Shown here piece after piece: positions 8,960-21,588 of a stretch of DNA of 64,000 nucleotides. This stretch comes from Prinsepia uniflora (Eukaryota > Streptophyta > Magnoliopsida > Rosales > Rosaceae), in NCBI GenBank assembly GCA_032719365.1, contig CM064872.1:69566752-69630751 (forward strand). The letters are read 5' to 3'. Numbering within the stretch: position 1 is the stretch's first letter; every line of letters begins with the position of its first letter. The translations under genes and the position numbers were made by a program. The notes beneath the pieces were generated by a model. The model saw nothing but the letters and a program-made list of their open reading frames with translations. It searched no databases and had not been told where the DNA came from.

Positions 8960-11875
8960 TGACAGGACCCATCCCAATCCCCCCGGGATTAACGCGGGAT
9001 GACCTTGCTCCCGTCTGACACGAAGTGTCAGACAAGGGATATTACCGACCTTTGCCCTCTCGAGCCATCAGAGTACGCCAGGATCCGGAGGAGGTATGTG
9101 ATATCTCGGTCTCTGCTACAGTCCACATCCGATGTCAACCTGAAGGGCAGTCAAAACATTAAAAGCTGTGAGTGGACAAAACCAAGAGTTTATAAAAACA
9201 GTTTAACGAAGAATGACATTTGTACCCTTCACTAAAAAGCATGCATGCATTCGAAAACCATTTATTCGAAAGAAACCATATGTGGGACTAAGCCCAAAAC
9301 CATAATGAAATAGACCATACCGGCCACTGCCCAAATCCATAAGAAACCAATAAGGGACTCAGCTCAAAACCATAACCATATTGAAACCAAATACACGAGC
9401 CACTACTCAAATCCTGTGAACACCTGTGCACACCACATATCACATATCATATATCATATATAAGTCACACAACCAATCCTGTCACGGTTTCCAAAGCTAC
9501 GCGCGTGTTACCCGGGTCTCAATCTGGGTCTTCTCAAAGTCAAGATCAATGTCCGCAGACCACTGACCCTACCCGAGGTTATAGTAACCATAGCCTTCCT
9601 GAGAGTAAGGAACCCAACTGGGGGGTGACTCCACTCAGTCGGTGCTCCGTGACTACTCCGGGGTCCACCCAGACCAACAACCCTCTCCGGAAGAGATAGA
9701 ATAAGTAAAGGAAGGTATATGAACATATATATATATATATATATACATAACACAAACATTCATGCCCGGTTCCCCTAAACCGTCATGATCCATAACATCC
9801 AGTTCATATACATATAGACCATATCCGCCATGTCCGGTTCCCATAAACCGTCATGTACCATAATAACATATCCAGGGTTCATGCCATGTACCATAATAAC
9901 ATAACCAGGGTTCATGCCGATTCCCATAAACCGTCATGTACGATAATAACATAACCAGGGTTCATGCCGGTTCCCATAAACCGTCATGAACCACGATACC
10001 ATAACAAGGGTTCATGCTGGTTCCCATAAACCGTCATGAACCTGGAAATCCATTTAAGGTTCCCTGACCTGAAATCAAAACCGTAAAGTAATCTGGGTCT
10101 CGTGCCTGAACATATGACATCACCTGGGCACCGTGCCCGATATCTGAGGTTATATGCCCGAGACAAAACCAAAAGGGTCTCATACCCGAGGTTATCCTTT
10201 TGGAAATCCAAATCCCAATCATTTAAACCATTAAAGAAATACAGACCCTTATAAGCACCGTATAAGGCCGAAACCTCGAAATACGTGCTTATACGTAACC
10301 ACATACAAATGCACTCATGGCATCATCAAACATGTAATAAAACATATAATAAACATTTATGCATGCACCAATTTAGAAAACCAAGATCCACTCACAGACC
10401 GTCTGAGCTGCCGCCTCGATTTGCGTGCCATACGGCTCTCCTGAGCCAAGAACCGTCACCGGGACTCCCGAACCTGTCCAAATCGTAATAGAGGGTTACT
10501 AACTACCTTATTAACCTTCTACTAAAGCCCCGTAATTTTTTGATATTTTTAAATATTTTTAAACTCATCCAAAACTTTTCGATGCCCCAAACATTATCGA
10601 AACGGTGTCCGATCGACACGAAACCAGTCCCAAAATGTTCGTTACATCGAATAGAAGATTTCACGTGTTGAAAGCACCCTCAAAATCCTAACCACGCGCT
10701 CACACGCGCCTCTAGAAGTTTCCTGCGCATGAGCCCACACGCGGCACTGTAGCTTCATCTTCAACCCGCATGAACTGGTCCACCTGCAACCTGAACCGGT
10801 CTGGACCGGCGTGACCGGTCCGGCGGTTTTCCTCCTCCATTTCGGTCCGATTCAACTCCTAATCAATCCTATAATTTCTATTTCTTCATTCCCTATCATT
10901 CCCAATTAATAAACCTAACTAAAACCGCATAAAACCCCAAGGTTCAACTTGGTTTCCACGGTCCAAGTTTTCCAGTTCAACTCCCAGGCTTCACAGCCGT
11001 CAACCCCCATCCAAAATCATCTCTATACACCCTAAGCAACCTAACAAACATTCCCTAATCAACCAAAACTAACCATAACATTATAATCGAATAAAAAGTA
11101 GAAAAATGGGTAACCGGGTTACCTATCGGGTTTTTGGCTTCAGCCGTGCACGGCGGCGTCACCTGGCCAGCCACCATCATTCCAGCATCCTCTCATCACT
11201 CCCTAGCCTCTCTGTCATGATCATAGGGTAAGGGTTGGATTGGTTTGGGTTGCACAGATGAGAGAAAATTGTGAGATCGGGTGGGTTTGTGTTTTGAATG
11301 AAGAAAATGGAATGGTCGATGCATGAATACAATTTGGGTGGCTTGTGGATGGGTGAAAAGTGTCACTCATCCATTGGGCCTCCATAAAATATCTGGGGCC
11401 CACACTCGTTTCGTAATTCGTGCAATAGTACCCTGAAATTTCCTTGAACCGTAACTTCGCCGTCGAACATCCGAATTCGACGTGCCGCCTGTCTATGGAT
11501 TCGTATCGTCCCGATCTACGTAACGGTCTTTGGTCCTCGGCCATCGAACCACCCGATCAAAAAGTCAACATTTGACCCCTTTTAACTAAAATTACCAAAT
11601 TGCCCTTAAACTTCCGAACGTCATAACTTCTTCCTCGAATGTCGGAATTGAATGTGCCACCTGTCTATGAACTCGTGACGTCACGAACTACGTCACGGTC
11701 ATCGGTCAAAGTTCATTTGGCCACCAGAATAAAAAAGTCAACATTTTGCCCATGCTCAAGGGCAAAACGGTCATTTTGCATCGTTCGTCCGATTTCGCCC
11801 AACTAATCACTGATTAACCTCACTAATCGTGATTAGTCACTAATCTAATTTTGAAATTCGGGATGGGTTGTTACA
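8960..11875 (-). mobile_element. Solo LTR, Tekay-type Ty3/gypsy, TSD TAATT
   Basis: The LTR runs from TGACAGGACCC to GGTTGTTACA (reading TGTAAC... in LTR sense, on the minus strand) and is 2916 bp long. Both flanks, 8955-8959 and 11876-11880, are TAATT, so insertion and later LTR-LTR recombination left a clean solo LTR. It contains the inverted pair GTGAGTGGAC (9168-9177) and TCCACTCAC (10387-10395), a 50-bp minisatellite at about 9760-10045, and a CACGCG-rich patch near 10690-10755. Its many short ORFs are not conserved as proteins. Confidence 0.93.
9760..10045. repeat. ~50-bp palindrome-bearing minisatellite in the LTR
   Basis: About five diverged units, each with CATGCCGGTT, a CCCATA spacer and AAACCGTCATG, separated by ACCATAATAACATAACCAGG-type links. 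The two halves of each unit are nearly reverse complementary, so each can form a hairpin. Confidence 0.8.
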
Positions 11876-12383
11876 TAATTTTCCAAAAAAAATTCGTACT
11901 CTAGCCACATTCTCCAAAAGTTCATTGGTTTTTTTTTTCGAGGAAGTGAAGAAGAGGAGCAATATCAAGTTTTTTTTTTTTTTTTTTGCTTTGGCACTCT
12001 TTTGATTTCTATGTTTTCCCATTCCCTTTTTTTGTTTATTTCTTTTTGCCAATGGAAGAAAGAATGAGTAGAGAGATTGAAGCATATATGTAGGGCTCTG
12101 TGTGGCAGGTGAATGGAGTTGTTGGAATGGGCTCAGTGTAGCTGCAAAACACATGGGTCGGCAGAAGAAGGTGGACAAAAGTTAACAGCATGGTCCATTG
12201 TCGAGTGCGATGGAGCCGCCGTTACGCACATGTTGAACACACTCGAGCTGATTAGCCCTTACTACGGGTTGGCTCCACCGTTTGTCAGTTACACAATCGG
12301 GAAATAACACGTGGCGACCTCTCGTTGGATGATTGAGGCGTGGGCATTAGGTTGAAGCCAACGTGTTGGGATGTCTGAGCACA
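11876..12383. other. Host DNA between two solo LTRs
   Basis: Non-LTR sequence. It has a T15-18 run near 11970, and 12113-12307 is open on the plus strand (64 codons) without a recognisable domain. The true pre-insertion sequence continues at 18608 and then at 21584 once the solo LTRs are removed. I recognise no gene in the joined stretch. Confidence 0.5.
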
Positions 12384-12776
12384 TGACAATACCCATCCCA
12401 ATTCCCATGGATTATCGTGGGATGTGTCTGTTTCTGTCTGACACCACGTGCCAGAGAAAGGATAAAACTGTAACCCGCTCGGGGTTATCCAGAGTACGCA
12501 AGGATCTGTGGGGTTACGCATTGGCATGTGATGTCTCGATCTCTGTTACAGCCCGCATCCGTGATCAACCTGATTGGTATAAAAAAAAAATAATCACGAG
12601 TGGACAAAAATAAATAATTTATAAATCATTTATCAAAATTACATTTATACTTTCCACGTAAAAGCATGCATGCATCAGAAAACAAGTATTTCAAATACTT
12701 TCTCAAATGCAAGTCGTATTTCTTTTTAAATCAAACACAGTGAAAAATGCTTCTCAATCGAAGCCATTTCCTCAGT

Positions 12777-12990
12777 AGGGTCTCAGCCCAAAACCAAATC
12801 ATATAGGGTCTCAGTCCAAATCAAAACCACGTGGGACCTCAGCCCAAATATAAACCATGTGGGATCTCAGCCAAAATATAAAACCATGTGAGATCTCAGT
12901 CCAAATATAAAAGCATGTGGGATCTCAGCCCAAATATAAAACCATGTGGGATCTCAACCCAAATATAAAACTATGTGGGATCTCAGCCCA
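12777..12990. repeat. ~34-bp minisatellite in the LTR
   Basis: About seven units built on GTGGGATCTCAGCCCAAATA plus TAAAACCAT, with GGG...CCC ends in most units; one unit has TGGG...ACCCA instead. It lies just after the left arm of the conserved inverted pair. Confidence 0.85.
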
Positions 12991-13194
12991 TCATCATCAG
13001 TCATGATTCCAATCCCATTAACGCGTGCCAATAAGGTCAAGGACTACTCTGATCATGAGCATGCCGTCATGAACACATCACCAGCCGAAAAATCTCCAGA
13101 TCGTCTTGAACATATCATCGATCGATCTCATATACCGCACTCCTACGTCGAGCCTCCCTCGGCTGCTCGACAATAGGCGCATCGTGGCCTCTCC

Positions 13195-16100
13195 TGTTAG
13201 GACCCACCCCGGTTTCACCCCGAAAACCGAGGTAAATCCTGCTCCCGTCTGACACCCCGACACACACAAAAGTAAATTCACTCTAACCCACCAAAGTACT
13301 CAGTCAGACGCAGGAGATACTATAAAAAATATCCCGAAGTCAACCGTTTACAGAGCATAGTACTAATACAGAAGAAAAGAAAACCGAAAAGCTAGGTACA
13401 CGCACAACGGAAAAATTAAAACAGTCCGGGATCCCTCTCGTGACTTCTATGCCTCAAACGCTGCCTCGACGTCAGAACCCCGAGCTAGCTCCACAACCTG
13501 GAGGGAAATTTAAAACAGAAGGTGTGAGTGGACCATAAATAAAAGAAAAGTTTCTAAAACCATTTATAAGAAAACCGGGTTTAGCCCTCCGTTTTGAAAC
13601 CACATGCATAACCCAGTTATCAAAACAGTTATAAACCACGTAACGATCATCATAAGAACAGAAACACTATAAAACACCATTAAAGAAATCATAGTATAAA
13701 CATCATAACCGTATCATAAACCAGGAACATCAAATCATCATTTTCCGATCAAACCTGCTGGACCTATCCGAGTCTTTAAACTCCCGAGTCTTTAAACTCA
13801 ATCCAGGCCTCTATAATATCCGAGTCTTTAAACTCCCGAGTCTTTAAACTTAACAGGCCTACGGGGGAAATATCAATATCCGAGTCTTTAAACTCCCGAG
13901 TCTTTAAACTCAATCCGGGTCTTTAAACCCAATCCGGGCCCGTCCCCCGTCAATCAATATCCGGGTCTTTAAACCCAATATCCAGATCCAGCAAATCCAA
14001 TCAAAACCATTTGAAAACCATTCCGAATTCACATCCAAACCCGAATCCGAAATCACTGGTCCGATGCCCTTCCGGCATCCCGAACCGTCATTCCGAACCC
14101 AAATCCGGAATTCCACTTTCCACCTTTAAAACCAAATTCCGTTTCCCGAAATTCGATTTTAAAACTGAAAACCCTTGATCATCGAAATCATGTTCCAAAA
14201 TTCATTTACATCATTAAAAACCATTTATCATTTGAAAATCCCAAAACCATAACATTCTTTCCATAAATCAACATTGCCTCGTAAAACGTGTCAAATACGC
14301 TATTTCTCGGAACTGTGCAATTATGTAAAACCACATCATAAATCCAACAATCATGAAATCACATATATAAAACACTTATAGAAAAACAATTATGCATGTT
14401 CGAGTTTAGAGAAGGGGTCCACTCACAGTACCGAGCCCTCAATCGCGTCCAGAACGTCCCGTACATTCCTTAGCTTCCTCGGGTAACCCCGATCCTATCA
14501 ACAACCACCAAAGTGCGTCACTAACACATCTACGAAAGTCCACCTAATTTTTCCCAAAATCCCCGGGTCCTAATCGTAATGAACCGGAACCCTAAATCTT
14601 CACCCTCGCGGAACTAACTTCAAACGACGTCCGAACAACCCGAAACCAATTCCATTAGACTCGTCACAACACCTAGACCAAAAACTATGTTGACAACTTC
14701 CTCAACCGCCGCCGCACGCGCCCCCACGCGTCACCCAAAGTGGCTGCGCGTGGCCCTCACGCGCCGGCTACAGTGCATCGCCTACCTCATGCCGACCCGG
14801 TTCGAAACAGTTCCTGCAAATAGAACCGGCGTGAGCGGTTCTCTGTCGTACCTGCACCAAAACGACTCCTTTCTTCACCATCTTCATCGTCCCATCCTTA
14901 GCAATCCAGTCCCCTTACTCAGACACCTCGACACGGCCTAAAACCTGTCGACTCCAACTCGAAACCAAAACCCGATAAACCCCTGTTCTCTTCTCCGGCC
15001 ACCCAGGTCTTCCCCCGTCACGGTAGCTAGCTTAAACCAATCCTAGGACCTCACTGAGTCTCACCCAACTCACCAGAACCGTCGACTCAATCCCAGACTT
15101 CACGACTCAACGGTTGAAACAAAATGGAAAAAAAGAGAACGGCGGATACTCTTCGTCGTTCTGGACTCCTCCGTGCACTCCTCCTCCACGGCTGCACAAC
15201 CAGAAGACACCCAGGACCCTACTAAGTCCCCTAGACCTCACTAGACTCCTCGATTCAACCCCTAAAGCCACGACTTTCGATTTGAAAATCACGGCAAAAC
15301 AGAGCAAGTTCATGGGGATGAGAAATTACCTGTCCTCCAGTCGCCGTCGCGAGCTCCGCTGGGGCTAGTCAACTCCTCTCACCCCTCACGACACCACCAC
15401 GAGTCCAATTGCACCGTACACAGCCACACCACCCCCACGATCTCTCAAGTCCTCCCTGTTTTTCTCTGATTTTTCCCGTGGCTCTCAACTCACCCACACA
15501 CTGATTCCTCACCTCCCAACCTTCTCACTATCTCCCTCTCAATCTCTGATCACTCTTTACTCATCAAGTCACACAACACACACACCACCACCGTCCAATT
15601 CTCCCAACTCTCTCCCTCTTTTTCTGTCTAGTTCGAAGAACACACATGAACACACACGGGTACCCCAAATAATTGGGACCGTGTTCCCTAGAACCAACCA
15701 GAACCCCTACACGTGTCACCATCCTACCCTTCCTCTCCCAAGTGGACCAATCTCAGCCATCCAAATTTCCATCTCTGTTGTACAAATCCCCATGTGCAAA
15801 GACCAAAATACCCCTCACTTTAAGTCAAAATTACTGTTATGCCACTACCTTTCTAGACTCGTATCTCACACATCGTAAGTCCGATGAATACGTATTGCCT
15901 GTCATCGAACTCAGGACGATGAGATCTATCTAACGGTCCTAGGTCAACATACCAAAATCTGATCATACGAAAAGTCAACTTTTCCCCCTTAGTTTAACCA
16001 AATTACGGTTATGCCCTCAACCTTCCGAACATCATAACTTCCTCCTCGGATGTCGGAATCGGGCGTGCCACCTGCCTACGGATTCGTGACGTCCCAAACT

Positions 16101-16285
16101 ACGTCCTGGTCACCGGTCAAAGTCCATTGGACCACCCAACTTAAAAGTCAACCTTTTGCCCAAACTAGAGGCACAATCGTCATTCTAGGAAATCGACCTT
16201 CTCGGGACCAACTAACCCCCGATTACTCTCACTAATCTCCTCTTCAACACTTCTTTAACCCTACTTTCCGAGACGGGTCGTTACA
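13195..16285 (-). mobile_element. Nested solo LTR, TSD TCTCC
   Basis: A 3091-bp LTR, TGTTAGGACCC ... GGGTCGTTACA, flanked by TCTCC at 13190-13194 and 16286-16290. It lies inside the solo LTR 12384-18607 and is therefore younger. It carries GTGAGTGGAC (13524-13533) and GTCCACTCAC (14417-14426), a GAGTCTTTAAACTC palindrome array (13765-13975) and the CACGCGCC ... GCGCGTGG hairpin near 14715-14775. In LTR sense a CCCTCCAG acceptor-like site ends at 13498. Confidence 0.94.
13765..13975. repeat. GAGT/GGGT-TTTAAA-ACTC/ACCC palindrome array
   Basis: Repeated 14-mers GAGTCTTTAAACTC and GGGTCTTTAAACCC. The second base of the left arm and the matching base of the right arm change together, so each unit stays self-complementary. 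Confidence 0.85.
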
Positions 16286-18607
16286 TCTCCGTACCTCGAA
16301 AGCGAGTACTATCTCCAAGGTGTTTTCCGGGGAAACATATTCACAACCGAACCCTCTCATAATCTGAGTCTTGAAACTCCCGAATCTTTAAACTCAAAAT
16401 CATAATCATCATTAAAAACAGTGTCTATCAACAGTTCATAAAATCAGGATTCCTCGAATCCTATAAAATCCGCAACTGGGTCTCATGCCCGAAATATCTT
16501 TCATAAATCTCAAAACTAAGTCACCGCCTGATATATCTCAAGTTTGACTATACTCTAAGTCAAACCATAAATCAACTGGGACACATGCCCGAATGTTATT
16601 TCCAAATCCGGAAACCATTTCATTGTTTAAAATCACCTTTGACTACCATTTGAGTCAAAGTCGATAATCAACTAGGTCTCATGCTCGAATACCGATTTCA
16701 CGCGTCTCCGTGAAAGCATCAAAATCACATAAAACACATGCACGTAGAATACTCAGTCTAAGCCCAAATATCATATAAAACAGAAATCTTGAACTACGTG
16801 CAATATACCATTTTCTACAAAAATGCCTAACAAATCTTATTTAAATCCTATGCAATCAATGCATATCAAATCATGATCATAAAACATATATAAAACAGTT
16901 ATGCATGCATCATTTCCTAAAATAAAGTCCACTCACAGATAGTCCGTATTGCTCGCTCCAAAACTTGCGCCGTAAGCAATTCCGAGGCTAATCCATACTC
17001 TCCGGAACTTCTGGACATGTCCAAATCATACTCAAAGGTTACTATCAACTTATACAAGTCCATATCAAAGACCCTCACATATCCTGGAACGGTCAACGTG
17101 TCCCAAACAAGCTCCCAAGACTAAAAACCTCTAAGTGACCTATCAACCGACCTCTAATGGACTTGAAACCACCACCATTGGATTCAGATCGTCGAAAAAT
17201 TTCGAACAAGATCAAGTTGAGATCGAAAATTGTGCCCACGCGCCCCTACAGACCCACCAAACTTTCAATCAACACTGGTCAACGGTCAATGCTGACATCA
17301 TCTGTTGACGTTAGCCTGACAGGTTTGACAGCCTGCCACGTGGCACTTCATGATTGGTGACACGTGTCACTGACATGTCAGCTCTGACAACCTGACACAC
17401 TGCCATGTGGCACCATCACATTGGTTCATGTGGTCTGACAATGCTGACGTGGACCTGTCATGTCAGCTCCCACGTCATCTGCCACACTTTGACATGTTGC
17501 CACGTGGAACCACCCCACTAGTCCACGTGGTCTGACATGGCTAACGTGAACCTGCCATGTCAGCTGCTAACTAGATCTGACAGCTTCTGACAACTCGCCA
17601 TGTGGCACCACCTGATTGGCCACGTGGGCTGACAGGTTTGATAGATGATGACGTGGCTTCACCTATTTTCCTGCAACCAGGTCACTCGACCCGCGACCCT
17701 GACCCAGTCCGATCTTCTTCATTTCTCAACCATTTTCCAACATTCTTTCACCAATCTCTTCGTTTCTTACCCAGAAACATCCTTATGCCCTCAAAATCAA
17801 GAGAACATGGCTAGAAATCACCTGTCACCAATGAACATTCACGACCAATCTTTGAACCACCATCCAGGGCTGCTCAGGCGTCCATTCCCGTCCATTTTTG
17901 ATCCTACGAACTCGTCCAAACTCAAAAAACACAACATAATCATCAGAACCGTTCCCAAACGTCCTAAAATCCAAAATCCAAATTTCAAACCAAATGGGTT
18001 TTGGGTTTTACCTTTTTCCGGTTTCCTCCGTTGTCCACGGTGGCTCTGCCTCGCTCCTCGCCGTCTCCCAGTCTCTCACCCACCCTCAATCTCTCTTTCT
18101 CTCTGGTCTTAGCTGAAGAGGATGATGATGGAGGTTTGGGGGTGGGTTTTGGGTTGAATGAAAAAATGAAAGGGAATGAGGGGAATGATGCATGTATGTA
18201 TGGGTTTAGGCCAAAGGATGAGTGACACTTATCACTCATCTGTTGGTCCAGGCTAGATCTTTTGGGCCCACTAAGGACAAACCCAAAATTCAAGCATCTC
18301 AATTTTCGTGCAATCGTGAATAGTTCCTAGAACCTTCCGTGACCTGTAACTTTCTTGTATGATGTCCAATTTCGACGTGCAATCTATCTATGGACTCATA
18401 TCGTCTCGATCTACATAACTATTCTCAGTCCACGTGTATTGGACCTCCCGGGTCAAAAGTCAACTTTTTACCCTCTCAAGGGGCAAAATCCTCATCTTAC
18501 CCAAATCGTCTGATAATCCTCGACTAATCTCGATTAGTGCTTAATTAATTCTCAATAGTCCATCATTAATCCTTAATTAATTCGTAAATTTGGGACGAAT
18601 CCTTACA

Positions 18608-18828
18608 GCACATGTCGGGAGGGGACATGTGGTCAATCGTGGTTGGCCAGAGGAAGAGATTTCGCCAGGCGAGCGTCAACTTGTTTGCTACACAATCTTG
18701 CAATGTTGGGCGCATAGAAAGCAAGCATGTGATGATTGGACGCCTGATACTCTGCAACTTGTTAGATGTCCAACAATGTGTGGCAATATGGCAAATGTTG
18801 AATGGTAGGTAAGGGTGATGGTGTTAAC
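18608..18828. other. Short host segment between solo LTRs
   Basis: About 220 bases of non-LTR DNA that join to 12383 and 21584 when insertions are removed. The overlapping open frames are short and unrecognised. Confidence 0.5.
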
Positions 18829-21583
18829 TGTAACGACCCGTCCAGGAATTCGGGATTAGATTACTAACTAATCATGATTAGCAAGGTTAATCGGTGATTA
18901 ATTGGGCGAAATCGGACGAACGATGCAAAATGATCGTTTTACCCCTGGTCGTGGGTAAAACGTTGACTTTTAATTCGGTTGGTCAGATGGACTTTGACCG
19001 ATGACCGTGACGTAGTTTGGGACGTCACGAGTCTATAAATAGGTGGCACGTTCGATTCCGACGTTCGCGGTGAAAGTTATGACGTTCGGAAGTCAAAGGG
19101 CATTTTCGTAGTTTGGACGAAACAGGGGAAAATGTTGACTTTTTGACCGGGAGGTCCGATGGCCGAGGACCAAGGACCGTTAGGAAGGTCTCGATGCCTT
19201 GAGTCTGTAGACAGGCGGCACGCGTCAATCGGAGTTCAAATGACCAAGTTACAGGTATGGATGCGTGAGGTGCATTTTGGTAATTTTTGAACAGGAGGGC
19301 ATTTTGGTCATTTTACAGGGGCTGATTACTGTTTAATAACCGTTGGAATCAGAGCTGCACCACCGTGCTTGGTGGTTCTGATCCAGCCTTTGTTTATTCA
19401 GGTTAGTGGCTGGGGATGGTGAGTTGTTTATTCAATTTGAGGCAGTGGGAAACATTTTTGAATGGACTGAAACCACACAGAGCACGGGCAAGTTTAAAAA
19501 TTCATGATGGGGTCTGTTTGCGGGAAACAAATTTCACAGAGAAATCAGTTGGATTCCCACGGGTGTTGGCCATTCTGATCGATTAACCGAGTAAGGGAGT
19601 GAGAGAGGGTTCATTTTGCATCAGTTGAGAGAGCTGAGAGTGAGAGGAATTGAGGGGGAAGAAAAACCAGAAAATGGAGGGAAAAAGTCGAGTTTAATTC
19701 CTGAGGCTTGTTGAACGAAACCAAGGGCCCTGTTAGACTTCTGGGGTCACTGCGAGCACAACCGTGCAAAAATCGAAGGAGGAAGAGGACTGGTTGGCCG
19801 GGAACCTGAGTCCCAGTTTCAGAGGATTTTCAGTGCTTGGAACGATCACTTCCAGGTTAGTATTTGGTCAATTGATTGGATGTCTTGGTTCGTCTAGGTC
19901 CCCTTAAGCTTACTGGGAAGTTAATTTGATAATGGTTGGGGAATTTTGGAGTTACGGTGATCGACCCGTTTGGGTGATCACGGGTTGATAGCACGGTTAA
20001 GGGATGGTTAGAGTTAATTTTGGACATAGAACTTTAATTGGATAGTTAAGCAATGTCTTAGGATAAAAAACAGATGAAATCGAGTTGGAATTGAAGGCTA
20101 TCTGATCGGGTTGAACTCACGGGTTGCAGACCCGTATTGTAGGGAAACGGGCGAGGGAGACGATGAACAGTGCTGGGCACTGTAGCAGGCGCGTGGTGTC
20201 ACGCGCAGCCACTCAGGGCGGCGCGTGGGAAGGTTTTTCAAGGTGAGTTCAAAACGACTTTTACCCTATACATTGTAACGAACATTTTATAGTTGGTTTC
20301 GTGTCAATCGGACCCCGTTCCGATACTGTTCGGGATGTCCGAAGGTTGTAAGTCGGGTTTAAAAATAATTAAAAATTCGAAAAAATTACAGGACTTGAAT
20401 AGGATGTTAATGAAGAGGTTAGTGACCCTCTAATGTGATATGAACAGGTTTGGGAGTCTCGGTGTTAGTGACGGGGCCCGGGGAAGGCCGATGACACGCG
20501 TATCGAGGCGCATGGTTAAACCGCATGCATAACTGTTTCATGATGATTATATTTGTGATTATATGATTTGATTTGGATATTGGTGAATTAATATGATTTC
20601 ACGCATTTCGAGGCGATTTACGTGTTTGCACGTAAATCGAGATTTTCCAGTTTTGCACTGATTTCCATATTTGTGGTTTGGATATGATTTCATGAAACGG
20701 TTATAGACTTGATAAAGTAAATTCGGGCTGAGACCCATTTGAGTTATAATATCGGGGCAAGGGCCCAGTTGATTTACGAATTCGGCCAGGGGCCCAGTTG
20801 ATTTCTATATGTGATTTCGGGTCGGGGACCCTGCAATGGAATTGAATAAATGATTTCGGATTTAATAATCAACTATTTGGACTTATGACAGTTTTATGGA
20901 AATTCGGGGCAGGGCCCTTGTGATATTTTGGGAATGAATGATAAAATATTTTCCATAAGACCATCTCGATATGAGGTTATGTATGGTCTCCTCCAGGTGT
21001 CTGGGACACTGGGGAAGTCACGGTGCATTGCCTGCGATGAGTCATTGTACGGAGCGGCCGGACCGTATAGTGACTCAGGAGCAAGATTGCTATGATTAGA
21101 CGTCTGGGAGGTCAGACATCTGGGATGTCAGAGATATGGATCTGGTGAGACCCCGGGCAGCACGCGTCGCTTAATACCGTGAGATATGACGTCTGGGACG
21201 TCAAGCGTCTGGGACGCTGGGCATCTGGGATGCCGGAGATGGTAAAGTAATAAATGTGTACCACTGGATTTATGAAATAACTTTTGGATTGAAACTATGT
21301 TTATGGTTTCCGGGCTAAGGCCCTAAATGTCTTATAAAATGTATTTTACAAACTTGTTTATTTTCGTCCACTCACAGTTTTTGGTTTTTAATGCCCTTCA
21401 GGTTGATCGCAGATGCGACTGCAGTGGAGACCGAGACATTGTATGCCTCCTCCATCGATCCTTGCGCACTCTGGAAGCCCGTAGGGGCAGTGTCTTGAGA
21501 TTATCCCTTGTCTGACACTTCGTGTCAGACGGGGGCACGTCACATCCCGCGGTAATCCCGGGGGATTGGGATGAGTCGTGTCA
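18829..21583 (+). mobile_element. Solo LTR, TSD TTAAC
   Basis: A 2755-bp LTR in plus orientation, TGTAACGACCCG ... GAGTCGTGTCA, flanked by TTAAC at 18824-18828 and 21584-21588. It contains a TACAGT/GGCGCGTGG...CACGCGC hairpin region at about 20175-20235, a palindrome array at 20990-21245, GTCCACTCAC at 21366-21375 and a CCCTTCAG acceptor-like site ending at 21401. The partner GTGAGTGGAC arm is not found in this copy. Confidence 0.94.
20990..21245. repeat. Covarying palindrome array (TC-TGG-GA centres)
   Basis: Units GTGTC-TGG-GACAC, GACATC-TGG-GATGTC, TGACGTC-TGG-GACGTCA, AGCGTC-TGG-GACGCT and GGCATC-TGG-GATGCC, each perfectly self-complementary, plus one unit with a single mismatch (GACGTC-TGG-GAGGTC). 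The centre is constant and the outer arms vary in pairs. Confidence 0.9.
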
Positions 21584-21588
21584 TTAAC

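Larger units (their letters stand above)
12384..18607 (-). mobile_element. Solo LTR interrupted by a second solo LTR, TSD GCACA
   Basis: It starts at TGACAATACCC (12384) and ends at ATCCTTACA (18607); flanks 12379-12383 and 18608-18612 are both GCACA. Removing the nested LTR 13195-16285 and one TCTCC duplicate leaves about 3128 bp, the normal size here. It carries ACGAGTGGAC (12596-12605, decayed arm), GTCCACTCAC (16927-16936) and a minisatellite at 12777-12990. No internal coding domain remains. Confidence 0.92.

Noticed and set aside
15673..15933. ORF of 86 codons and neighbours inside 13195-16285
   Set aside because: Inside a solo LTR with proven target duplication; not conserved as a frame in sister LTRs.
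17645..18112. 155-codon plus ORF
   Set aside because: Lies in the solo LTR 12384-18607; CT-rich antisense frame without domain or frame conservation in related LTRs.
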